A DNA stretch of 57,164 bases, from contig CAMGEK010000002.1 of the NCBI GenBank assembly GCA_946055105.1, positions 1 to 57,164 of the forward strand, given 5' to 3'. Source of the stretch: an uncultured Clostridia bacterium. Lineage in GTDB: Bacteria > Bacillota > Clostridia > Christensenellales > Borkfalkiaceae. The translations under genes and the position numbers were made by a program. Shown piece after piece: positions 46,391-54,327 of this stretch. The notes under the pieces are model-generated. The model made no database searches and was not told where the DNA came from. It worked only from the letters and a program-made list of their open reading frames with translations. The number at the start of each line of letters is the position of its first letter. Position 1 is the first letter of the stretch.

Positions 46391-49087
46391 ATGCCGATAC
46401 CGCAGATCGTAGAAGAAATCACAGCGCAGAAAGCGCAATCGCAAGCTAGGTTGGCTTCCGTTCCCAAGGATACTTTTGAGGAGATCGCCGCTCAGGAAGA
46501 GGAAGCGATCAGGGCAAGTCGAATCAGATTTTTTTATGCTCGGATGACGCAGGAAATGCCGCCCGAACGCTTGCCTGCTCTGGAAGATTTTGCCAAAAGA
46601 GTTCTGGGCGATTCCTATAAAAGTACGGTAAAGTCAATCAGAATGGTTAGGAAAACGACGGAAGAGTATCTCGCGCCCCAAATGGGAGACACGCTGCTCA
46701 AACACGTCGACGCGGACGGGTACGCCGAGATCTGCTCCATCGTCGGAGAAGAGATTGCCGAACGGGCGTGGGAAGAGGCGAAGAGCCATACTCCCCCCGC
46801 TTACGACCCCACGCCCGTTCACCCGCTGGAAAATGAGATCGCCGCGTTCAAAGCCCGCCTGCCCGAGTTGGAAGCAGACGAGGAAAAACGGGCGAAACTT
46901 TCCGCCGATCTCGACGAAATCAACCGGATGATTACGCAAAACAATCCGGAATACAGCGCGACGCAGACGAAGAGAAACGCGGACTACTCCCACGCACTGA
47001 GCGTTCAGGACTATAAAAACGCGGAGGAGATTCTGAAAAGCGGCGCGTTCGGAATGATCGGCGATCATATGCAGTACGACGAGGGGAGCAAAGGCTTCAT
47101 ATTTCACGATTACCTCGGGAATACGGAATTAAAAAGCGCCATGCAGTCCGTCGATGCAAAGTACAATCCCGAATACAGAGCGAAAGTGATCGCCATTCTC
47201 AAACGCATGGACGAACTCGGCCTCGTGCCCGAAGGGGCGACGGGCGCGGAGGAGGCGCAAAAAGTTTACGGGTTCCGCAAGCTGGTAGACGCGCAGAACG
47301 CGTTCGAAAAAGCCGTCAAAGAGGGCGATACGGAGCATCTTTCTCAACGGAAAGAGGAATACGTCAGACAGACGGAGAACATGCGGCAACTGTACGCAAT
47401 GGTCGAGGACGCGATCCCCGGCGACAACCGTTGCGTAGCGAACAACGTAGATAACCTGCGCTCGTCGTTTATTCCCGTCGAATTCAAAAAGAACGTCGCG
47501 ACGAACAGCAATCTCAATTCGCTGTGGATCACCCTCTCCTTCATCAAACAGAGCGGCGTATCCATCGAAGAGTTTGTCGATCACCCGATTTCCCATCTGC
47601 GCGGCGTCATCACAAGGCAATTCGAAAGCAAAGCGCCCGAAACGCGGTTTGCGGGAATGAGCGTCTCGCAGGTTCTCGTCTCCGAAGCGTATACGAGTGA
47701 TATAGATTACATTACGAACTGGCTGGGAACGCTGCGGGCGACGGACGCGCTGTGCGGAGGAGACCCCGAAAACCGCGCCTATAACGTTACGCTGACGCGC
47801 GTTCTGGAAGCGGAAATGGGCGCCGCCGTGCCGTACGCACAGGTTTATCTCTCGGATTCGCGCGGTACGCTTGAGAATATCTTTCTCGTAAACGACGAGG
47901 ACAGGGAATACGCCAAAATGCCCACCGACCTCAATACCAGGGTCGGCGGAAACAAATCGGCGGACGGCTTCACGAAATATCCTCCCTTCGACCCCGTGCA
48001 GTACTTAAACGAGCACGAAATCGACTACAAGGCGATGGCGGACAGAATGGGGAACGCGATCAAGGAATTTTCCGACGCGATTCTCGCGCAACCGGACAAC
48101 GGGAAAACGATTGCCTACGACGTGGTCAGACTGATGAAATCCGTTCGGTCCGCTACCGCAAGGGCGCTGTTGCTCAAAAACCCCGATTCTTCCGAACCGG
48201 GCGTAAAGGAACTGACCGAATTTTTGGAAAAACCCTTAAAGGCGCTTGAAAGGTACGGCGTCGGGAAGGAGATCATCAACAGCCTGAACGACCGCAGGCA
48301 CAGAGATAAAGTCCGGAATCCCGTCGGGGACATCAAAAGAAACGCCCTGAATCTGAAAAAACTCTTTTCGGACAAAGAAAAGGCGATCAAGGGCTTTACC
48401 GCGAGCGAAAAGGCGTACAACGAGAAAGCGAACACAATCGTCAAAGCGGCGGAGCGCATCGCGGCGCAGGTCGCCAAGGAAAACGATCCCGCAAAGGTCG
48501 AAAAACTGCAACTCGAAAGCGTCAAAAAGATGAACGAGCTGAAAGCGTTGCAACAAGCGGAGTGCGAACGGCTGAAAGAGGCGTTTAAGGACGGCAAAAT
48601 CACGGCGTACTATCTCAAAAACCGCACGGATAAGATCGGCTCGCTCGAACACAACAAGTCCACGGCGATGTTCGAGGCGGACGCATTCCCTTCCAGGAAC
48701 GATTATATCAAGTCCACGGGGTTGGAAGAGCTGACTTCGGACGAAAAGAAGGGACTGTACGAGTCGGCAAAGCTCCGCGCGCAGGACGAAAAACAGAAGT
48801 TTCTCGGTCGCCGCATTCTCGAGGAACAGGGTACCGATCCCGACCGTCCCGAGCAGAAGCCCTTCCTGCCCAAGGAAGAGATTTCCGCGGACGGCGTGGC
48901 GAAAGCGATGAATTTCAACCTCGTCGATACGCAGGAAATGGAAATGCCCAAGCCCGTAGAGGCGAATCCTTCCGCGGCCGTCGCGGATAGAGAGCCGATC
49001 GACGTTCCCGAAGCGAACGACGCTCAGGCGGAAATCGAGGAACAGGCGAAAGAACCCGACGCGCCCGTGATCGATAAAATTCCTTAA
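46391..49087 (+). CDS. Large (898 aa) helical protein without signal peptide; candidate substrate or scaffold
   Basis: Long open frame with charged helical composition and acidic C-terminus; preceded by class A promoter. Confidence 0.75.
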   Translation: MPIPQIVEEITAQKAQSQARLASVPKDTFEEIAAQEEEAIRASRIRFFYARMTQEMPPERLPALEDFAKRVLGDSYKSTVKSIRMVRKTTEEYLAPQMGDTLLKHVDADGYAEICSIVGEEIAERAWEEAKSHTPPAYDPTPVHPLENEIAAFKARLPELEADEEKRAKLSADLDEINRMITQNNPEYSATQTKRNADYSHALSVQDYKNAEEILKSGAFGMIGDHMQYDEGSKGFIFHDYLGNTELKSAMQSVDAKYNPEYRAKVIAILKRMDELGLVPEGATGAEEAQKVYGFRKLVDAQNAFEKAVKEGDTEHLSQRKEEYVRQTENMRQLYAMVEDAIPGDNRCVANNVDNLRSSFIPVEFKKNVATNSNLNSLWITLSFIKQSGVSIEEFVDHPISHLRGVITRQFESKAPETRFAGMSVSQVLVSEAYTSDIDYITNWLGTLRATDALCGGDPENRAYNVTLTRVLEAEMGAAVPYAQVYLSDSRGTLENIFLVNDEDREYAKMPTDLNTRVGGNKSADGFTKYPPFDPVQYLNEHEIDYKAMADRMGNAIKEFSDAILAQPDNGKTIAYDVVRLMKSVRSATARALLLKNPDSSEPGVKELTEFLEKPLKALERYGVGKEIINSLNDRRHRDKVRNPVGDIKRNALNLKKLFSDKEKAIKGFTASEKAYNEKANTIVKAAERIAAQVAKENDPAKVEKLQLESVKKMNELKALQQAECERLKEAFKDGKITAYYLKNRTDKIGSLEHNKSTAMFEADAFPSRNDYIKSTGLEELTSDEKKGLYESAKLRAQDEKQKFLGRRILEEQGTDPDRPEQKPFLPKEEISADGVAKAMNFNLVDTQEMEMPKPVEANPSAAVADREPIDVPEANDAQAEIEEQAKEPDAPVIDKIP

Positions 49088-49100
49088 AAATTGAGAGTTC

Positions 49101-49133
49101 GGTGTACTTCCGGTGTAAAGAAGTCGGTAAAAT
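49101..49133 (+). promoter_or_regulatory. Direct-repeat promoter class A: GGTGTA-N5-GGTGTA-N10-TAAAAT
   Basis: Repeats 49101-49106 and 49112-49117; -10 49128-49133. Confidence 0.8.
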
Positions 49134-49166
49134 AAGCGTATCAATAAAACAGGAGCAAAAACGAAC

Positions 49167-50147
49167 ATGCCCAAGCAAAGCACAATCGAAGCGTACGCAA
49201 AATTATTCAACGTTTCAACAGACAAAGCAAAGAGCGCGGTAAAAGCGCATATCAAGCAACTCAACGCTTTTAAGAAAGAAGCCATGAAAGATTCTCTGGA
49301 TGAAGATGGCTTCATTGAAGACGACATTCTTCAGATTGACTTCGATCTGGAATATGGAAAATGGGCTTATAATGTAGCGCAGTCGGCGTACCGAAAAAAC
49401 TTTGAAACGTTCGTTGCGGGAGACCGCATGAGGACTACGACGGATACCGTTCGGGATTTTCAGAATTATTTGTATGCGCTCGCCGAGGAAGTGGACGAGC
49501 GTGGGTTGGTCGAATGTGATCGGGACACCATCAACGGTGCAGATGAATGGGTGACTTCCGGTCTCATCGTAAGAGAGACCCCGCGCAACCGAATCGCAGC
49601 CGCAAAATCCGTTTTATACGGAAAAGATTCCGCGTACAGTACGAAAGAAGCCGCTCTTATGGCGGTGAACGGCGTCAACGCCCTCTGCGAGAGAATGGAC
49701 GAATTATCGTATAGTCAGAGAGAAGCGAGCAGCATTTACGCCGTGACAAGACTGGAAGCGGTCAGGAGCAAGCACGCCGAAAGAGGCGTCTTCTGGAAGA
49801 TGTTCCATCCCATCGATAATTACAGGGAAAAGCGTGCGATTCAAGAGATGACGCAGACGATCAACGAGCATTTTAAGCCCGAAGAAATCGCGTCGGCAAA
49901 AGAGTTTATAGAGAATAACTTCGCTGATTGGCATGATTGGGTAAGAAGCGGCGAGGATGAAATCAGATATTCCGAACACGAAGAACCTGCAATCGAGCAG
50001 GCGCAGGAAAGCGCAGCGCCCGAAAGAGAGGCGGAGATCAAAAAAGAGTCGATCGTCGTGGACGAGGCGGTGGAAAGCGCGGAGGCTGAGCAGAGCGAGC
50101 CGAGCACGGAGACAGAGGCGGTAAATCCCGTAAAACAATCGGTTTAA
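49167..50147 (+). CDS. Candidate T4SS-associated paralog 4
   Basis: MPKQSTIEAYAKLFNVSTD resembles MPNQMMLNAYKKLFGATDD of paralog 2; KHAERGVFWKMFHPIDNYREKRAIQEM; YSEHEEPAIEQAQES. Confidence 0.8.
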   Translation: MPKQSTIEAYAKLFNVSTDKAKSAVKAHIKQLNAFKKEAMKDSLDEDGFIEDDILQIDFDLEYGKWAYNVAQSAYRKNFETFVAGDRMRTTTDTVRDFQNYLYALAEEVDERGLVECDRDTINGADEWVTSGLIVRETPRNRIAAAKSVLYGKDSAYSTKEAALMAVNGVNALCERMDELSYSQREASSIYAVTRLEAVRSKHAERGVFWKMFHPIDNYREKRAIQEMTQTINEHFKPEEIASAKEFIENNFADWHDWVRSGEDEIRYSEHEEPAIEQAQESAAPEREAEIKKESIVVDEAVESAEAEQSEPSTETEAVNPVKQSV

Positions 50148-50162
50148 CAGGAGCGGAAATTT

Positions 50163-50603
50163 ATGTATCGGTACCGTGATTATTTTCCGAGGAGGATTCT
50201 CCGTCAATGCGGCGTATCGCCCGACGGCGCGATGCGTTTGCCCGATCAGGCGCGCTGTACGGAAGCGAACAGGCACGACGAGATCAGACGGTGCATGAGC
50301 GAAATTTATTCGGAGTTTCTGCGCGGCGCGACGGAGCAAAACGGGCGCGGCGCGACGCTTCCCGATCATCTCGAACTTGACAGAAGAATCCTTTCCGCGT
50401 TTTACGATATGGATATTTTACAGGAGCGGGACCGGAGCGCGTTTCCCGACGGTTATCGGGTCGGACGGAGCGTCGACGCGGCGCAGAGCGCGTGCCGAGA
50501 GGAGCGCGTTCGCATCGAAGTCGCGGAGTCGGAGGAACCGCAGGCGGAGACTTCGCCGAAAGCGGAGGAGGCGTCCGCTCCGCAGAGAGGAAAAACGCTG
50601 TGA
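50163..50603 (+). CDS. Small charged protein with paralog-type acidic tail
   Basis: RBS-like aggagcgg before ATG; tail VAESEEPQAETSPKAEEASAPQRGKTL. Confidence 0.65.
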   Translation: MYRYRDYFPRRILRQCGVSPDGAMRLPDQARCTEANRHDEIRRCMSEIYSEFLRGATEQNGRGATLPDHLELDRRILSAFYDMDILQERDRSAFPDGYRVGRSVDAAQSACREERVRIEVAESEEPQAETSPKAEEASAPQRGKTL

Positions 50604-51397
50604 TCAGAGTGCTTTGCGTCGGCGCGGCGGAACGCCTGAAAGAGTTGGAAAAGACGGTAAAAAAGGTCTTTCCCGACGCCGCGGCGGAAACGGAGACGGA
50701 TGAGGAAAACGCCTGTTATCTGGCGGAAAGACGGATTTACGACGCGGTTCTGACCGATACGAAGTGGAAGAACGGCGACGGACTGAAAGTCGCCCGCTAC
50801 GTGCACGACGTCGTGCCGCAGACGAAAGTGATCTTTGTGACGGATCGGTCGGAATTTGCCGTTCCCGCGTTCAGGACGCGGGCATACGGCTATCTGCTTT
50901 CTCCCGTTTCAGAGAAGGAGCTGGCGGAGGAGTTTGCGGATCTCGGAATCGGAACGGACGGCGCGCGGAGACATACGGTCGAGGCGAAGACGTTCGGAAA
51001 CTTCGAGCTTCTGTGCGACGGAAAATCGGTCAGATTCGCGCGTTCCAAGACGAAAGAACTCATCGCGTATCTCGTGGACAGACGGGGCACGGCGGCGACT
51101 TCGAGCGAGCTGATCGTCAATCTCTGGGAGGATAAGAACGTGGATAAAACGACGCGGAGCATGTTGCACAATCTCGTCTCCGACCTGAAAAAGGCGTTCG
51201 CCGAGCTCGGCATCTCCTACGTGCTCGATTTCAGGCACAACGCGTTCCGCATCGACGATAAAGCGATCGTCTGCGACTGTTACGATCTCCTGGACGGAAA
51301 GTCTGCGGGCGACCGTTTTACGGGAGAATATATGGCGGCGTATCCTTGGGCGGAGATGACGGCGGGCACGCTCGCCGAAATGACGGGCAGGTATTGA
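50600..51397 (+). CDS. Response-regulator-like protein: degenerate receiver plus SARP-like/winged-helix output region
   Basis: IRVLCVGAAERL (acidic pair lost), LTDTKWKNGDG, LLSPV (Lys lost); EAKTFGNFELLCDGKSVRFARSKTKELIAYLVDRRGTAATSSELIVNLWEDKNVDKTTRSMLHNLVSDLKKAF; GTG start overlapping upstream stop. Confidence 0.8.
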   Translation: MIRVLCVGAAERLKELEKTVKKVFPDAAAETETDEENACYLAERRIYDAVLTDTKWKNGDGLKVARYVHDVVPQTKVIFVTDRSEFAVPAFRTRAYGYLLSPVSEKELAEEFADLGIGTDGARRHTVEAKTFGNFELLCDGKSVRFARSKTKELIAYLVDRRGTAATSSELIVNLWEDKNVDKTTRSMLHNLVSDLKKAFAELGISYVLDFRHNAFRIDDKAIVCDCYDLLDGKSAGDRFTGEYMAAYPWAEMTAGTLAEMTGRY

Positions 51398-51440
51398 CGT
51401 CGGAAGAAGAAAGAAAACAACAAGAAAGAGGCAAGAAAAA

Positions 51441-52178
51441 ATGAAACAAAGGTATCGGTTGTTGTCCGTTCTCGCGATCGTCGCGACGGTCGTCGGAGCG
51501 GTCACGGCATGCAAGAGCGAGGAAAAGCCGTCGGACGACGAGCTCTATCGGGCGGCGGTTGCGGACGCGGTGTTCGCGGACGAGGACGAGATCTGCAATC
51601 TGGTCTGTCTCACGAAGGCCGACGCGTCCGTCAGTTGGAAAGAGGACAAAGTTTTGCTCGTGACCTATCATAACTATCCCGACAGCTATCCTGCGGGGCA
51701 GACGGTCACGACGGGGAATTGGTACATGTGGACGGTGACCGATCGGGAATTCGTGAAGCGGTATGCGGAAGTCAAAGACGGGGTGAGCGATTGGTCGTTG
51801 GAATACAAGCGGCTTCTCGGCATGCCGGGCGATTCCAAAAACGCGTATTTTTCCGCAGTCTGGGCGAACGTCGAGGACGTGATCCGTCCCGCCTATCAGC
51901 CCGATCCGACCGTACAGCTCGCCGCGGGCGATCTGGGCGGCGGCGCGCTCGGAGAATATCAGGAATGGTTTGAATCCAATATCATCGGTTCGTATTTTTC
52001 GGGAACGAAGCGTTATCCGTGGACGCGGCTCGGCTATACCTATTACCGCGGCGGCGACAAAGAGTACGGGTTGAGCGAGTTTCTCATTCTGAACGGATCG
52101 GAGATCGAAATCGAATTTACCAAGACGGTAGCGGAATTTACCGAATGGCTCTCGTCGCAGGCGTCCGCGCGGGCGTAA
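51441..52178 (+). CDS. Lipoprotein, unknown function
   Basis: MKQRYRLLSVLAIVATVVGAVTACKSEE lipobox-like. Confidence 0.75.
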   Translation: MKQRYRLLSVLAIVATVVGAVTACKSEEKPSDDELYRAAVADAVFADEDEICNLVCLTKADASVSWKEDKVLLVTYHNYPDSYPAGQTVTTGNWYMWTVTDREFVKRYAEVKDGVSDWSLEYKRLLGMPGDSKNAYFSAVWANVEDVIRPAYQPDPTVQLAAGDLGGGALGEYQEWFESNIIGSYFSGTKRYPWTRLGYTYYRGGDKEYGLSEFLILNGSEIEIEFTKTVAEFTEWLSSQASARA

Positions 52179-52235
52179 ACGAAACGGAAAATCGCGGAAA
52201 CCGCGGAATAAAAAAATTTTAAGGAGCAAAAAAGT

Positions 52236-52751
52236 ATGAATTGGATCGAAAAAATTTTCCCCGAACTTGCGGGGCAGACGTGGCAGGTGGTCGCGATCTG
52301 TCTGTCGGTTGCGGTTTTCGTCTATCTGCTGCTTGCGGCGGCGGAGTGGAAGATCTTCGTAAAGATGGGGGTAAAGGGCTGGAAAGCGTTGATTCCCGTG
52401 TACAGCACCTATCTGTTGCTGAAAAAGTGCAGTACGACGAAAATCCTTTGGCAGATTATTTTGTCGATGATTGTAAGCGGCGTTATAGATCTCCTCTACT
52501 ACATGAAATGGGTAGAGCAGGACACCTGGCAGTTTTACTGCGCGTCGGTCGCACAGCTTGCGGCGTCGATCTGGATGATCGTGCTGTATGTGAAAATGTA
52601 CGGCGGCGTTTCCCGTTCGTTCGGGCATCGCGGCGGATTCACCGTCGGGCTGTTCTTCCTGCCCTTTATCTTCGAGCTCATTCTCGGATTCGGTTCTTCA
52701 AACTATATCGGGAACGCGACGCAGGCGAAGCAAGACGGAAAGGTTGCGTGA
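52236..52751 (+). CDS. DUF5684-like membrane protein
   Basis: EWKIFVKMGVKGWKALIPVYSTYLLLKK...; FGHRGGFTVGLFFLPFIFELILGFGSSNY. Confidence 0.75.
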   Translation: MNWIEKIFPELAGQTWQVVAICLSVAVFVYLLLAAAEWKIFVKMGVKGWKALIPVYSTYLLLKKCSTTKILWQIILSMIVSGVIDLLYYMKWVEQDTWQFYCASVAQLAASIWMIVLYVKMYGGVSRSFGHRGGFTVGLFFLPFIFELILGFGSSNYIGNATQAKQDGKVA

Positions 52752-52762
52752 CGGTGGGCGGT

Positions 52763-53572
52763 ATGTCTGAAAAAGAAAAAACGAAAAAGGGCGGATTTTT
52801 AGTCAATCCGATGATCAGTCGGCTCGGCAAGATCGACGAGCGGAGCGAAGATTGCACGACGTATCGGGGCGTTTTTTCCAAGTGCGTGTATTTTATGCTT
52901 TCGATTGCGGCGGGCGTGCTCCTTTCCTGCCTTCTGCACCTGATAGAGGGAGTAAAGTTCGAGACGGACGGGATTCTCGTCTCCGTCAACGCTCCGGAAG
53001 TCGTCGTGGCGGCGATTCTCGGCGTTGCCTTTCTCGTATGTCCCTTTATCGCGACCTTTATTCTCAAAACCGTTCCCGTTGCGGGCGCGCTGAGCTGTCT
53101 TGCGACGGGGTATCTCGTCTCCTTCTGCGGATTTCTCGTTCCCGAATACCGATTGCCGATTCTGCTGTCGTTGGCGTTTACGGCTCTGATCGTAGCCGTC
53201 TTGCTGGTCTTGTTCATGAACGCAAAATTCCGCGTGAGCGGCAGATTCAAAAAAATTTTGAGCGCGTGTCTTCTCGCATACGTCGTCGGCGGGGTTCTTG
53301 CCGCCGTGGTGTACGCGATTCCCGCGTTCGGGGCGGCGCGGGCGTTCTTTGCGAAAAACGCCTGGCTGTCCGTCGGAATTTCCGCGTTCGGGGTGATTCT
53401 CGCCACGCTCTTTCTCATTTCCGATTTCGATGCGGTTCGCGACGCAGTAGACGGCAGACTGCCGAAAAAGTACGAGTGGCAGGCGGCGTTTTCGTTGACT
53501 TATACCGTGATCTGGCTGTATTTTGAAATACTCAATCTGATTTTGAAAGTGCTGGCGTCTCAGAAAAATTAA
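52763..53572 (+). CDS. Bax inhibitor-1/YccA family membrane protein
   Basis: NPMISRLGKIDERSEDCTTYRGVFSKCVYFMLSIAAGV; multiple TMs; LISDFDAVRDAVDGRLPKKYEWQAAFSLTYTVIWLYFEILNLILKV. Confidence 0.8.
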   Translation: MSEKEKTKKGGFLVNPMISRLGKIDERSEDCTTYRGVFSKCVYFMLSIAAGVLLSCLLHLIEGVKFETDGILVSVNAPEVVVAAILGVAFLVCPFIATFILKTVPVAGALSCLATGYLVSFCGFLVPEYRLPILLSLAFTALIVAVLLVLFMNAKFRVSGRFKKILSACLLAYVVGGVLAAVVYAIPAFGAARAFFAKNAWLSVGISAFGVILATLFLISDFDAVRDAVDGRLPKKYEWQAAFSLTYTVIWLYFEILNLILKVLASQKN

Positions 53573-53592
53573 AGAAAAAGAGGTCATATTCG

Positions 53593-54294
53593 ATGAAAAA
53601 GATTCTTACGGGATTGCTTACGCTTGTTGCGGCGGTTCTTCCGTTGTCGGCTTGCGACGGCGCGGAAAACGTCAATAACATGGAGGCTTACGGAAAAATA
53701 TACGTGGAAGGCGAGCAGACCGTCACGCTGACGGGTTGCACTTCGGCGATGGGCGACGCGCCCGCGGTATTTTTAAGCGACGTCGGCACGGCGGACGTCA
53801 CGTAGGAGGGCGCTTTGGCGGGGAAAACCGTTCGGGAGGTGTCGTTCGTCTCTTCCGATACGATCACCGTCGTGCTTGCGGGGGACGTGACGATTGCGGA
53901 AGACAAAGCGGAAGGAACGATCGTGGTTGCGGCGCGCGCCGTCGAAGGGAAGGATAATTCCTACTGCGTGACTTGGGTGGAGAAACCGCGCATGAGCGCG
54001 GGGGCGCATTTCAGTTCGGGTTCTTCGACGAATAAAAAGATGATCTCGACGTTTACCCTTCCCTACGGAGCGTTTACCGAGTTCGCGACGACGGAATACG
54101 TCACGCTTGTCGACGATACCAACGGCAGAATCGCCTCCGTTGTCGTCAATTCGGACGGAAGCCTGAAAGTTACGGTGGAGAACTTCGATCCGAGCGGAGA
54201 GGAGGCGTATCCGAAAGTGCGCTTTGCCGCCGAGACGACGACGTTCGGCGTGGAAATTATCGCGCGCGTCGGGGTGTTCGGTAGTATCTGTTGA
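53593..54294 (+). pseudogene. Lipoprotein gene interrupted by an in-frame TAG codon (53803-53805)
   Basis: 53593..53805 (MKKILTGLLTLVAAVLPLSACDG...DVT*) and 53815..54294 share one frame; one stop codon separates them. Confidence 0.65.
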
Positions 54295-54327
54295 AATAAG
54301 CGCCGCGGCGAGCGGGGATAAAAGAGA

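Noticed and set aside
26065-51397. Integrative conjugative element
   Set aside because: No relaxase, integrase, excisionase, replication gene or att-like repeat is visible; kept only as an alternative to be tested with flanking sequence.
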